Below, piece by piece: positions 7,716 to 16,718 of a stretch of 64,000 nt of DNA; positions within the stretch are counted from its first letter, which is position 1, and each line of letters begins with the position of its first letter. The notes beneath the pieces were generated by a model that was not told where the DNA came from, searched no databases, and saw only the letters and a program-made list of their open reading frames with translations. The position numbers were made by a program, and so were the translations under genes. Source of the stretch: G965267425 sp965267425 (lineage in GTDB: Bacteria > Bacteroidota > Bacteroidia > Flavobacteriales_E > Vicingaceae); the NCBI GenBank assembly GCA_965267425.1, contig OZ253959.1:2418001-2482000 (forward strand), written 5' to 3'.

Positions 7716-8252
7716 ATGGCCAAATTGGAAAAACTCACTCCTGAATTGATTGAATTCATTCAACATCAAAAAATATTTTTTGTAGGAACAGCCAGAAAAG
7801 AAGGCACGGTAAACATTTCTCCAAAGGGCATGGATACATTCAGGGTGATTGACGCAAACACAGCTTTGTGGTTAAATTTAACTGGAAGTGGCAACGAAAC
7901 GGCTGCACATTTAATGGAAAGCAACCGAATTACGATCATGTTTTGTGCGTTTGACGGTAAACCAATGATCTTAAGATTGTATGGAACCGCCAACACCTAT
8001 CATGAAAGGGATGAATTTTTTCAAAAAAACATATCGAAATTTCCAAAGCTGGCAGGATCCCGTCAAATTTTTGAAGTGAAAATAGAACTGGTACAAACTT
8101 CTTGTGGTTATGCAGTGCCGTTCATGGAGTACCAGGAAGATCGAACTATTTTACGGGCTTGGGCAGAAAAACAAGGAGATGAAAAAATCAAACAATATTG
8201 GGAAGACAAAAACACCATTAGCTTAGATGGTCATACAACTGACATTTTTTAA
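7716..8252 (+). CDS. Pyridoxamine 5'-phosphate oxidase-like (split beta-barrel) protein
   Basis: 178 residues. The split-barrel FMN-binding pattern is visible: FFVGTARKEGTVNISPKG, ALWLNLTGSGNETAAHL, then NRITIMFCAFDGKPMILRLYG. Members bind FMN, F420 or heme and act as small redox enzymes; a pyridoxine role is not implied. It is followed after 21 bp by an ABM-domain gene on the same strand, probably co-transcribed. TATCTTTA at 7692-7699 resembles, but does not match, a Bacteroidota -7 box. Confidence 0.75.
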   Translation: MAKLEKLTPELIEFIQHQKIFFVGTARKEGTVNISPKGMDTFRVIDANTALWLNLTGSGNETAAHLMESNRITIMFCAFDGKPMILRLYGTANTYHERDEFFQKNISKFPKLAGSRQIFEVKIELVQTSCGYAVPFMEYQEDRTILRAWAEKQGDEKIKQYWEDKNTISLDGHTTDIF

Positions 8253-8273
8253 TTGCAATTTACATTTTGAATT

Positions 8274-8567
8274 ATGATCAATGTAATTATTTCGTTTGAA
8301 GTACATCCACAGTCAATTGAAGAAGTCAAGGAATTAATACAGACATTCATTGCTGAGATAAAGAAAAACGAACCTGAAACCTATACTTACCGTTCGTTTC
8401 AGGATTCCGAAAGTCCTACATCGTTTGTTCATGTAATGACATTTGCCAATGAAGAAGCTCAGCTTCAACATCGCAATTCTGCTCATTGCAAAGCATTTGT
8501 TACTGCCTTGTATCCAAAATGCACCAAGGAACCGAAGGCTAAATCATTTTATGAAATAAAAAATTGA
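8274..8567 (+). CDS. Antibiotic biosynthesis monooxygenase (ABM) domain protein
   Basis: 97 residues, a dimeric alpha-beta barrel pattern: MINVIISFEVHPQSIEEVKE, YRSFQDSESPTSFVHVMTF, then a helix with HRNSAHCKAFV. Family members include quinol monooxygenases and heme-degrading enzymes, but most are uncharacterised. It is close behind the PNPOx-like gene, which suggests a shared small-molecule redox role. The 38-bp gap to the convergent gene downstream has no strong terminator. Confidence 0.7.
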   Translation: MINVIISFEVHPQSIEEVKELIQTFIAEIKKNEPETYTYRSFQDSESPTSFVHVMTFANEEAQLQHRNSAHCKAFVTALYPKCTKEPKAKSFYEIKN

Positions 8568-8605
8568 ACCAAAATAGCTCGAGGAACAAATAATTGCTTT
8601 TTTGA

Positions 8606-9613
8606 TTATTCAAGCATGCTAAATCTTCTAAATGAGGTTGTTACCGAAGATTCGCCATCTTCCCCATACAACGTAATGGAATTTTGGCGAAATGATTGAT
8701 ACAATTGTCCGTTTCTAGGAAACCCTCTTCTGTCTCCATTTAATAAGTCCAATACCGTAATATTCTCGCCAAGAACATATCGGTATCCATAGTAGGAGCG
8801 GTTGTTCATTATTCCTCTGAATAAGTCAGAATGAAGAAAATCATCTCGATGATACAATTCATTCATTTCTTGAGCATTTAAATAGATTGGTTCATCATAA
8901 ATGTAGAACCACGGAGTAACTTCATAAATTCCTCCAAATCCTTCATTTCCCAATTGCTCCATGTGATTGCGAATTTGCATATCCCACCACATATGTTCAT
9001 AATGAAAAATCTTTTGTTCTAAATTTGAATGTTCCAGAATTGCTTCAGCCGAACTTTCCTGAAGATTTCTAGAAATTTTTTGTTTCATAAAACTTAGCTT
9101 AGCCTTGCCAAAACCAGGAACGTCCATTTCTGCGCCCTGTTCACTAAATACTTCTCCTCGAATTCCATTTTTATAAGAGGCTTGAATTTCATAAACCAAT
9201 TCTTTCCGAACAAATGAATACCTGTCATTCAATTCCCTTTCAATCATTTGATTTACGGATTTATTTACAACCATTGCTGTCTTACGATAAGCATCCATCA
9301 CCTGATAATCAACCTGACCCCTTAAGCCTTGATCAAATACTCGGTCCAAATTTTCATATTGTTCAAGGCGATCCTTTCCAAATTTTGGAGTCAGTATCTG
9401 AACGACGCTTTTTGGTGCTTTTCCGTTCCTATCAACAAAAGATAAAGGGTTCAAATTGAATGCCGCATAAGGGGATTGATTTAAATTAAGCGGATCAAGA
9501 CTAAGAAAAGATGCAATGGAAGTGCTGTTCTGCACAACTCGAATTGTAGAAAAATTGATATTAGAAATCAAATTGCCAATAACCAGATATAAAATGATTT
9601 TCGAATAGATCAT
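8606..9613 (-). CDS. RHS-core-tip protein with unassigned C-terminal domain (paralogue 2)
   Basis: 335 residues. After a hydrophobic N-terminus that could be a signal peptide or anchor (residues 1-20), the stretch SLDPLNLNQSPYAAFNLNP followed by FVDRNGKAP closely resembles the last part of an RHS-repeat-associated core domain. The ~260 residues after it are not recognised. They share with the upstream neighbour an LNAxEMxELY...LFRGxMNxR block and a C-terminal FRQxxITLYGxDG...FRR block. A strong Shine-Dalgarno-like AAGGAGA stands before the ATG, unusual for this window. It lies 36 bp behind its paralogue, in one operon. It could be an orphan tip of a polymorphic toxin; no immunity gene is obvious. 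Confidence 0.6.
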   Translation of the reverse strand: MIYSKIILYLVIGNLISNINFSTIRVVQNSTSIASFLSLDPLNLNQSPYAAFNLNPLSFVDRNGKAPKSVVQILTPKFGKDRLEQYENLDRVFDQGLRGQVDYQVMDAYRKTAMVVNKSVNQMIERELNDRYSFVRKELVYEIQASYKNGIRGEVFSEQGAEMDVPGFGKAKLSFMKQKISRNLQESSAEAILEHSNLEQKIFHYEHMWWDMQIRNHMEQLGNEGFGGIYEVTPWFYIYDEPIYLNAQEMNELYHRDDFLHSDLFRGIMNNRSYYGYRYVLGENITVLDLLNGDRRGFPRNGQLYQSFRQNSITLYGEDGESSVTTSFRRFSMLE

Positions 9614-9649
9614 GTCTCCTTTTTAAAGATTGAGGGTTTCGTTGTTCAT

Positions 9650-10633
9650 CTATTCAAAGAAAGTGTACCTCCGAAAAGGGACTGTCAATTCACTTCTACC
9701 ATCATCACCATATAATGTGATATTCTGTTGTCGGAATTGCTGATAATGCTCAGAATTGAATGGCTCGGATTGCATTCCCAGATTTGTTTCAAATCCATAA
9801 GGATTATTGACATTTCTTCTAAATCCTGAAAGATTTCGCGAATTCATAGCTCCTCTAAATAAATTGGCATGGATATAATCACTGTTGCCATACAACTCTG
9901 CCATTTCTTCAGCGTTTAATCTTGTATCGTTGCGTTCCATATATAAGATCATAGTTTCGTATATTCTATTCATACGGAGATTATAAGGAAGGTCTTCCCA
10001 CATGAGAATTTCTTTTGCATATGTTTGTCTCCCTAAATTCGTATTCTCCAAATATGCATTCGAGGCCAAATTTTGCAAACTACCAGGTTGCCTTATTGGA
10101 TCCTTAAAATATCGCATATAAATACCATCTTCAGAAGGAATTTTATATCCTGAATCTTCTGGTTTGATAAATCGATTTCTCCTTCCCGACAAATATGCTT
10201 TATGCATCTCCTTCATTGCATTCTGGGTGATGATTTCATCTCTATTTGCAATTTCCTTCGTTAACATTTCTTCAATGTTTGATTCTATCTGTTTTGCACC
10301 GCTGTAATATTCTTCTACAATACTTTCATTAATTCTGCCAAAAGTTCCTGCATCCAGGCGTTCATCCAATTCTTCGTAAATATCGCTTCGTTCTGCACCA
10401 AATTTGGGTTCCAATATTTGTCTTGCGCTTTTAGGAGCCTTTCCATTGAGATCTACATAATGTATTGGATTATCATTAAATGCCACAAAAGGTGAGTTGT
10501 TCAAATTTTCTGGATCCAATTGAAAAAAACATTCAACACTAGGGTTAAATGAAACATCCTCCAATGAACAGATATATGGTTTCAAGCAATAGTCTAATTG
10601 AAGCAGATGAAATAACAGAAATAATGAATTCAT
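9650..10633 (-). CDS. RHS-core-tip protein with unassigned C-terminal domain (paralogue 1)
   Basis: 327 residues. Hydrophobic N-terminus, then QLDPENLNNSPFVAFNDNP and YVDLNGKAP, the same RHS core ending as its neighbour. The C-terminal ~260 residues are rich in charged helices and end with conserved blocks LNAEEMAELYGNSDYIHANL and FRQQNITLYGDDG. The full RHS barrel (normally over 1000 residues of YD repeats) is absent, so the protein is only the shell-closing tip plus the variable region. First gene of the two-gene operon. No known toxin fold recognised. Confidence 0.6.
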   Translation of the reverse strand: MNSLFLLFHLLQLDYCLKPYICSLEDVSFNPSVECFFQLDPENLNNSPFVAFNDNPIHYVDLNGKAPKSARQILEPKFGAERSDIYEELDERLDAGTFGRINESIVEEYYSGAKQIESNIEEMLTKEIANRDEIITQNAMKEMHKAYLSGRRNRFIKPEDSGYKIPSEDGIYMRYFKDPIRQPGSLQNLASNAYLENTNLGRQTYAKEILMWEDLPYNLRMNRIYETMILYMERNDTRLNAEEMAELYGNSDYIHANLFRGAMNSRNLSGFRRNVNNPYGFETNLGMQSEPFNSEHYQQFRQQNITLYGDDGRSELTVPFRRYTFFE

Positions 10634-10767
10634 ATTTTGTCGATAAATAGTTTCATCAACAATAATACGTGCTGCTAAAAATCAGAATTACCGAGAATTG
10701 TTGATTCTTATTTGTAGGCGAAATACATAGTGCTTATCCTTTCCTTCAAAATCATAACCATCAAAAA

Positions 10768-10795
10768 TTGGTACTTTCAATAGAAATTATCTTTG
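10768..10795 (+). promoter_or_regulatory. Predicted promoter upstream of the methyltransferase
   Basis: TTG at 10768-10770, 17 bases, then TATCTTTG at 10788-10795, an exact TAnnTTTG match 34 bases before the ATG. Confidence 0.55.
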
Positions 10796-10829
10796 GAACA
10801 TGATATATTCGATATTTTAACGCGGAATA

Positions 10830-11615
10830 ATGAAAGAGGCAATTTATAATTCCATTGGAAGCAACTATAATCACGCTCGTGCAGCTGACCCATATCTATT
10901 GGAAAGAATTTCCGAATTATTGAAATGGAAGAAAGACGGCAAATACCTTGATATAGGATGCGGGACAGGAAATTATACATCAGCACTTAGCCAAAAAGGA
11001 CTGGAAATCATAGGTGTTGATCCTTCTGAGATTATGCTTAAGGAAGCGTACAAAAAAGGCGATAACGTACTCTGGGTAAAAGGTCAGGCAGAATCACTGC
11101 CGTTTAATGATGAGCATTTTGATGGCATTTTAGGCACATTAACGCTCCATCATTGGAGTGATTTGGAAAAAGGATTTCAAGAATTACATCGGGTTGTTAA
11201 ATCCTCTGGAAAAGTTGTGTTTTTTATTGCCACTCCGGAACAAACAGATCGATATTGGCTGAAACATTATTTTCCGGATATCATTCGGAAATCGGTTGAC
11301 GCCTTACCTTCCATGAACAAGATTCAAGCCGCCGCTAAGAAGGCTGGGTTTAGCTTAGAACTTACGGAAAAGTATGAAGTTAAGGAAGATCTCAAGGACC
11401 ATTTTTTCTATGTAGGCAAACACGACCCCACATTGTATTTTGATGATCAAATTCGTAATGGCATTTCTTCTTTTTCGGCACTTTCTAATAAAAAAGAGGT
11501 TGAGTTGGGATTAGAACAATTGAAAAAAGACATAAACTCAGGCACGTTCGCTGATATCAAAAATAGCTATGCACATGATGAAGGTGACTATTTGTTTGCG
11601 GTGTTCGAAAATTAA
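10830..11615 (+). CDS. Class I SAM-dependent methyltransferase
   Basis: 261 residues. Motif I YLDIGCGTGNYTSAL (residues 39-53) binds S-adenosylmethionine; motif II acidic VDPS follows, and then SLPFNDEHFDGILGTLTLHH, typical of Methyltransf_11 enzymes acting on small molecules. The acceptor cannot be inferred. It has its own predicted promoter, and a second one precedes the next gene, so it is probably monocistronic. It divergently faces the RHS-tip operon across a 196-bp gap. Confidence 0.85.
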   Translation: MKEAIYNSIGSNYNHARAADPYLLERISELLKWKKDGKYLDIGCGTGNYTSALSQKGLEIIGVDPSEIMLKEAYKKGDNVLWVKGQAESLPFNDEHFDGILGTLTLHHWSDLEKGFQELHRVVKSSGKVVFFIATPEQTDRYWLKHYFPDIIRKSVDALPSMNKIQAAAKKAGFSLELTEKYEVKEDLKDHFFYVGKHDPTLYFDDQIRNGISSFSALSNKKEVELGLEQLKKDINSGTFADIKNSYAHDEGDYLFAVFEN

Positions 11616-11673
11616 TTGAATTGACAATCGGTAGTTGAAGGAAGTATTTCGTCATCAATAAATCAAATCGTTT

Positions 11674-11681
11674 TAGATTTG
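11674..11681 (+). promoter_or_regulatory. Predicted -7 element of the glycan-related genes
   Basis: TAGATTTG matches TAnnTTTG. It lies 29 bases before ATG 11711, which supports that ATG over the in-frame TTG at 11684, which would lie at or before the transcription start. Confidence 0.45.
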
Positions 11682-11710
11682 TCTTGTTAATAAGTAACAT
11701 TGAATCGTTC

Positions 11711-12988
11711 ATGATAAAGGTTTATATAAAAGATAATGAGCCTTATTCCAAGCCCATCAGATACGTTTTAAAAACTCTTGCAAAATCTAGAGATCTGGAT
11801 TTTCACATAATTTCAGAGGTTGAAAACGCCAATTTAATATGGGATCACACTAGTGACGATTCAATACCCATTCATGTTGCATTCTATAAAATATTAAAGT
11901 CTGATCATACTGATTTTAGCTATAACAATTGGTTGAATGAAAGTTGTATGATCACGACGTCTGACGGGAATGTAGATATCATGGGGACTGCGTTCTTTAT
12001 GTTGTCATGTTTGCAAGAACATGTAGCATCAGATTCCTTAGATCATTTCGGGCGCTTTTTGTATAAAAATAGTTATCAATTTCGGCATGAAAATGTTCAG
12101 GAAAATATTGTTCAACATCTATTTGATTCTTTTTTAAATCAACACAAGATTGAGTACAAAAAGAAAAGAAGCAAAATTTTCATCTCCCATGATATCGATA
12201 CGATTTATGGTTCGCTGTTACAAGATGGATTTTGGGCCCTAAAGCATGGTCGCATTGATGTGATCATCAAAATATTGTTGCAAGAGGTAATTCGAAAGCC
12301 CGGCTGGAAAAATTTTGATAAAATTATGCGAATCAATGATGCGCATGAGTTAAAATCAACTTTCTTTTGGTTAGTCAATAAAGGAATGGGATTGAAAGGC
12401 ATCAAAAATGCGGATTATGACATTCAACAGCAAAAAAAGGAACTGGAAAGGATAAATAAAGCTGGGTTTATCAATGGACTACATAAGTCAGCAAGTAAGG
12501 ATTCATTGGATCAGGAAAAGGCTAAAAATTCGCAATTGAATCCTTACAATCGCTACCACTTTTTACAATTTTTACCTCGATTGGATTGGCCAAAAATTTC
12601 CGATTCGTCAATTGAACTTGATGCAAGTTTGGGCTTTGCTGAACAGTTTGGATTTAGAAATTCATACGGAAATGCCTATCAACCTTATGATATTTACCAT
12701 GACCAACCGTTCGATTTTGTTGAAGCACCCTTGCATTGCATGGACACAACTTTTCATAAGTATCTAAAAATCAACCCTGACCAAATTGGTCAATTGGTGA
12801 TTGAATTCTTTGAAAAAAACAAATATGATTGTTGTCTTTCATTATTGTGGCACAATACTTATTTTACAGATTACAAATACAAAGGCTTTCTTAAAGAATA
12901 TAAGAAGATATTATCCTATCTGTATGAGGAAAAACTTGAATACATTCTTCCTAAGGAAATAATAGAAGAAAGCAAAATTGAATGGTAA
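11711..12988 (+). CDS. Polysaccharide-deacetylase-fold protein (DUF7033-like N-terminus)
   Basis: 425 residues from ATG 11711. An N-terminal ~130-residue domain (IRYVLKTL...ANLIWDHTSDDS) is followed by a deacetylase-like core: FISHDIDTIYG with His160-Asp161 and Asp163, then DASLGFAEQFGFRNSYGNAY, and late LSLLWHNTYF. This is the NodB-type arrangement of Bacteroidota surface-polysaccharide proteins, where the Asp-His-His set binds a metal. The exact activity is unproven. The stop overlaps the GNAT gene by 7 bp, so they are coupled, in a cluster of sugar-modifying genes. Confidence 0.72.
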   Translation: MIKVYIKDNEPYSKPIRYVLKTLAKSRDLDFHIISEVENANLIWDHTSDDSIPIHVAFYKILKSDHTDFSYNNWLNESCMITTSDGNVDIMGTAFFMLSCLQEHVASDSLDHFGRFLYKNSYQFRHENVQENIVQHLFDSFLNQHKIEYKKKRSKIFISHDIDTIYGSLLQDGFWALKHGRIDVIIKILLQEVIRKPGWKNFDKIMRINDAHELKSTFFWLVNKGMGLKGIKNADYDIQQQKKELERINKAGFINGLHKSASKDSLDQEKAKNSQLNPYNRYHFLQFLPRLDWPKISDSSIELDASLGFAEQFGFRNSYGNAYQPYDIYHDQPFDFVEAPLHCMDTTFHKYLKINPDQIGQLVIEFFEKNKYDCCLSLLWHNTYFTDYKYKGFLKEYKKILSYLYEEKLEYILPKEIIEESKIEW

Positions 12989-14049
12989 CATATCGGATTG
13001 CGACAAAAGATGATTATACGGAAATCAATAATTTCCACAATCGAATTAAAGGAATTGGTAGAACAATAGAGGAATTCAATTGGGAATTTGAAAATGGTCC
13101 TTTTGGCCCTTCCTTGTATATTATTGCTGAAGACAACAACAAGATAATTGGAACGAATTGCGTTATACCCATTGAATTTGTCTTATCGAATGGTGAAACC
13201 ATATCTACCGGAAAAAGTGAAGATACCTTGGTTGATCCAGCTTACAGAGGTCAGAAAATATTTTATAAGATTTACGAAGTTTTATTTGAAGAAAGTGAGA
13301 AAAAAGGAATCAATGTTATTTGGGGTTTTACTTCAGCATACAAACCTTTTTCCAATCTTGGCTTCGAAATCCCCTATGAGCATATTCAAGCCGTATCAGT
13401 AAATCGCATTCTAGCCTCTTACCGATACTTGTCAAAGCTGAACATTAAAAATGGAATTGCAGACAAAGTGAAAATTTTGGGTTTATGTTGCTTGGCTAAA
13501 CTCAAAAATTTGAAGCTTTCTGGTGGTTCCATAAATGGAAGCTATCAAATAAAAGCTGAACAAAACCTTACAACCGGATTTGAGGAATTGATTGTGAAAA
13601 ATTTAAGTGAAAATTTGAATCAATTTGCCATTCGTCAAACACCCGCTTATCAACAATGGAGGGTATATGACAATCCAAATTATGACGAGAGTTATTCATT
13701 CGGCATTTACCAAAACGAGAAGCTTGTGGGCGTTATTTTGTATAATAAAAACAAAAACAACATAGTGTTTTTGAATCAAGTGATATTTGATGTTTCGGTG
13801 CCCTCAAATGAAAGAGCCAAAATTTTGCGAAGAACCACAAAACTAATGTTCAAAAATGGCATTGCGTTGATAAGAGGATGGCAATTTACACACAATGATT
13901 TTTCCTTAAATGAACTGAACGTCTTAACTAAATCAGGTTTCTTTATTGTAAGAAGAGGAGTAGGTTTGGTTTGGAAAAATCTGGGTGATTCTAAATTACA
14001 GGCCAATAATTTTGTTATTTCGCGATTGGCTACTCAAGGCGTGGATTGA
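12982..14049 (+). CDS. GNAT-family N-acyltransferase
   Basis: 355 residues. The N-terminal half has the acetyl-CoA binding pattern: IIAEDNNKIIGTNCVIP, GKSEDTLVDPAYRGQKIFYK (the R/Q-x-x-G-x-G/A turn is RGQKIF) and INVIWGFTSAYKPFSNLGF. The second half may be another acyltransferase-like domain (QQWRVYDNP...LVGVILYNKN). It starts inside the end of the deacetylase-like gene. Possible role: N-acylation of an amino sugar exposed by deacetylation, inferred from context only. Its last 20 bp overlap the convergent gene. Confidence 0.72.
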   Translation: MVTYRIATKDDYTEINNFHNRIKGIGRTIEEFNWEFENGPFGPSLYIIAEDNNKIIGTNCVIPIEFVLSNGETISTGKSEDTLVDPAYRGQKIFYKIYEVLFEESEKKGINVIWGFTSAYKPFSNLGFEIPYEHIQAVSVNRILASYRYLSKLNIKNGIADKVKILGLCCLAKLKNLKLSGGSINGSYQIKAEQNLTTGFEELIVKNLSENLNQFAIRQTPAYQQWRVYDNPNYDESYSFGIYQNEKLVGVILYNKNKNNIVFLNQVIFDVSVPSNERAKILRRTTKLMFKNGIALIRGWQFTHNDFSLNELNVLTKSGFFIVRRGVGLVWKNLGDSKLQANNFVISRLATQGVD

Positions 14050-14773
14050 TAAGCAATTCTTTATCTAATTCATCTTTAAAAGTAGAAACATATGTTTCAC
14101 TTTTGAATTCATGTCTGAAATAATAATCCATTCTTTTCATATAATCATTTAACGCATTGGGGATGATTTGAAAATATCCCATTCCATCTTCGCTAAAATG
14201 CATGGGATGAGTCAATATTTGCATGACATGTTCTTTTACATTTTTGATGAACTCGAATGGATTCTTGTTTCGAAATTGCATTCTAGAATCTGACAAATAT
14301 TTATCATCAGAAAAGATTTTAGGATCATATGCATTCAAAAATCCCTCAAACATCGGATATTGATTATGGATACTGGGGTTGTGTAAGCTCACAGATTTAA
14401 TCTCCTGTTGCAAAGTGTTTTCCAATATTCCAACTTCAAATTTGAAACTTTGTGAAATTTCTTCAGGTTTATAAATGGAAGGGTCAAAATGTAAACCTAT
14501 TTCAAATCCCATTTCAATCATATTCTTCAAGATGGCCACGTTAGCAGCCGAAAGAGCATTATAGGTATCACAAGTCAGTAGGACAAAGTACGTTGAAACA
14601 ACATTTTCTTGATGTTCTACTTGGGCTAATCGAAACGCAAGATCTAAGTTGAGATCTATATCATGTCTGATTAAAAAAGTTTTTTCACCGCTCCAATCTT
14701 TGAATAACATCGGTTCCGCCAGTTTCTTCATTTCTTGTAAAAAAGTGGCGTATTGATCATATTTAAATATCAT
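14030..14773 (-). CDS. Polysaccharide deacetylase-like protein
   Basis: 247 residues. FLIRHDIDLNLDLA near residue 33-46 has the HDID metal-site pattern (His37, Asp38, Asp40), followed by STYFVLLTCDTYNA, GFEIGLHFDPS and a late SLHNPS, the order of metal and catalytic motifs in NodB-like proteins. No signal peptide is visible, so it is probably cytoplasmic and acts on nucleotide- or lipid-linked sugars. Coupled to the LpxD-like gene upstream by an ATGA overlap; its 3' end overlaps the convergent GNAT gene by 20 bp. Confidence 0.68.
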   Translation of the reverse strand: MIFKYDQYATFLQEMKKLAEPMLFKDWSGEKTFLIRHDIDLNLDLAFRLAQVEHQENVVSTYFVLLTCDTYNALSAANVAILKNMIEMGFEIGLHFDPSIYKPEEISQSFKFEVGILENTLQQEIKSVSLHNPSIHNQYPMFEGFLNAYDPKIFSDDKYLSDSRMQFRNKNPFEFIKNVKEHVMQILTHPMHFSEDGMGYFQIIPNALNDYMKRMDYYFRHEFKSETYVSTFKDELDKELLINPRLE

Positions 14774-15744
14774 GATGTCTTTTTATCTTTTTCCAGTTTT
14801 TTTCGAAGGTTCGACCATTCTTTATATTCTTCAAGTTTTATGGCAGGATTCCCTACCATAATGGAATTTTCATCTGTGTCCTTTACAATAACAGAACCCA
14901 ATCCAGTCAAAGTGCCAGGTGCAATATTCAATTGATTTTTGATAGTTGAAGTAGGTCCAATCCAACTGTTTTCACCAACTTTTACACTTCCCGCAATAAG
15001 CGCATTTGCTATTACCAAAGAATTTCTCATTACATGCACTCCATGGGCAATGTGCACTTGATTATCAATTTTTACATTTTCTTCAATTATAGTACTGCCT
15101 AGCACAGCCCGGTCAATACATGTATTGTTATGAATTTCCACATTGTCATGAATTTCTACGTTTCCTACATGTTGTATTAAGGATTGATCTCCTTTTTCAT
15201 CCTTCTCATATCCAAATCCATAGTTTCCAATTGTATTGTTACAACCAATCGTAACATTATTTCCAATTGAACAATTTCTAAGAACAACAGAATTGTGCAT
15301 AATAACACAATTATTGCCAATTTGGGAGCCACTTTCAATGACTACGTTATGACCTATGTAACAATCCTGTCCAATCGAAACATCATTGGCAATAATCGCA
15401 GAATTTTCAATTTTTGAGACTCTATTTTCTTTAAAATGGTGCGATAAAATCTTTTGAAAAGTAAATCTAGGATTGGATACGATTAACACATTAGAATTTA
15501 TACCATCAATTTCCGAAACAACATTTTCACCTATGATCAAGAGTCCAACATTAAGATCTAGGTTTTTTAATCTATCGACATAATCATCTCCAACCCAACA
15601 AAGTGCATTAGGACAATCTCCATTTGAACTGACTAATCTATCCAAGCTTATTAACTCTGAAATAATCTTTGATTGATCTCCAACAAACTTTTTAGCATCT
15701 AACTCGTGCAATAACTCCTGTATAGAAATATTTTTCATGATCAT
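14770..15744 (-). CDS. LpxD-like left-handed beta-helix acyltransferase
   Basis: 324 residues made mostly of hexapeptide repeats (IGQDCYIGHNVVIESGSQIG and many more) over about residues 105-290. GNYGFGYEKDEKG and KIDNQVHIAHGVHV match LpxD signatures; the His in IAHG corresponds to the LpxD catalytic His. The N-terminal ~95 residues resemble the LpxD uridine-binding domain only loosely. It may be lpxD itself or an acyltransferase for another aminosugar; the neighbourhood favours the latter. The start is ATG 15744 or ATG 15738, six bases later. It overlaps the deacetylase-like gene by 4 bp. Confidence 0.72.
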   Translation of the reverse strand: MIMKNISIQELLHELDAKKFVGDQSKIISELISLDRLVSSNGDCPNALCWVGDDYVDRLKNLDLNVGLLIIGENVVSEIDGINSNVLIVSNPRFTFQKILSHHFKENRVSKIENSAIIANDVSIGQDCYIGHNVVIESGSQIGNNCVIMHNSVVLRNCSIGNNVTIGCNNTIGNYGFGYEKDEKGDQSLIQHVGNVEIHDNVEIHNNTCIDRAVLGSTIIEENVKIDNQVHIAHGVHVMRNSLVIANALIAGSVKVGENSWIGPTSTIKNQLNIAPGTLTGLGSVIVKDTDENSIMVGNPAIKLEEYKEWSNLRKKLEKDKKTS

Positions 15745-15781
15745 TATTTATAAAACGGTCGGAACATCCTAATGGCAGTGC

Positions 15782-15789
15782 CAAATTTA
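15782..15789 (-). promoter_or_regulatory. Predicted -7 element upstream of the LpxD-like gene
   Basis: On the minus strand TAAATTTG (15789 to 15782) matches TAnnTTTG, 38 bases before ATG 15744. No TTG at the ideal spacing was found, so this is tentative. Confidence 0.35.
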
Positions 15790-15903
15790 ACAAAAGGCTC
15801 GTATTCGATAAGACTGTTGTATTCAAAAAACATGTGTATATTGCCACTTCTCCTATTTCTATCAATGATTTTAATAAGTAGTAACGTATCATTCGGAGTA
15901 TAA

Positions 15904-16713
15904 ATGAAATTACGTCATTCAATAGCTAATTTCCCTTTGGTCGGAAGATGGATATATCCAACACTTAATAAAAAAGCATTATTTACTAAACCAGGCAAAT
16001 ATTATCCTTTTGCATACAATACTCCCATGGATCAATTTTCAAATCCGAAAGTCGTGGTCTTCGGACTCCCTAAATCTGGAAATACCTGGATGGTTAGTCT
16101 ATTATCCTCTTGTCTCGTAATGGATCCAATTCATGTGGACATAGAAAAGAACAAAAGTGGTGTTGGTATGTCCCATGAACCTCTGAGTTACAAAATGAAA
16201 TTGAGAAAAGATTTTGCAAGAGGTGTTTATATAATGCGCGATCTAAGAGATATATTGGTGTCGTATTTTCATTATGTCAAAACAAATTATTATAAAGAGC
16301 TTAATGACCCTTACGTTTCAGAACCAACAATTGAGTCCTTCTATCAAAATTATTTTCTATCAAAATTGATTCACAGATATGATTGGTTAAATCACGCTAC
16401 TAAATACACCAATCATGGAATTCCTGTAATTCGATACGAAGATTTATTTGATAATCCAACAGATGAATTGTCAAGACTTTTTACTAAAATGGGCATTTCA
16501 GTTGAACTGGATATCATTAAATCATCCATTGAAGAAAATGACATTTCCAAATTAAAGGCTTCTGGTAAAAATATTGGTAAAGAGGTGCCTGCGACACATT
16601 TTCGAAAAGGTGGGTATGGAAGTTATAAAAACGAAATGACTGAGAAGTTAATCCATCGTGTCAATAGGGATTTTGGAGACTACCTGTCCAGATGGGGTTA
16701 TGAATTAAGCTGA
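15904..16713 (+). CDS. Sulfotransferase-domain protein
   Basis: 269 residues. The PAPS 5'-phosphosulfate loop is PKSGNTW (56-62), the 3'-phosphate-binding strand is YIMRDLRDILVSYFHY, then VIRYEDLFDNP, and the C-terminal RKGGYGSYK corresponds to the RKGxxGdWk motif. So it probably moves sulfate from PAPS to a hydroxyl or amino acceptor, likely a sugar or lipid. It has no signal peptide. A TTG-started glycosyltransferase follows 5 bp behind it, so they are co-transcribed. Confidence 0.87.
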   Translation: MKLRHSIANFPLVGRWIYPTLNKKALFTKPGKYYPFAYNTPMDQFSNPKVVVFGLPKSGNTWMVSLLSSCLVMDPIHVDIEKNKSGVGMSHEPLSYKMKLRKDFARGVYIMRDLRDILVSYFHYVKTNYYKELNDPYVSEPTIESFYQNYFLSKLIHRYDWLNHATKYTNHGIPVIRYEDLFDNPTDELSRLFTKMGISVELDIIKSSIEENDISKLKASGKNIGKEVPATHFRKGGYGSYKNEMTEKLIHRVNRDFGDYLSRWGYELS

Positions 16714-16718
16714 AGACA

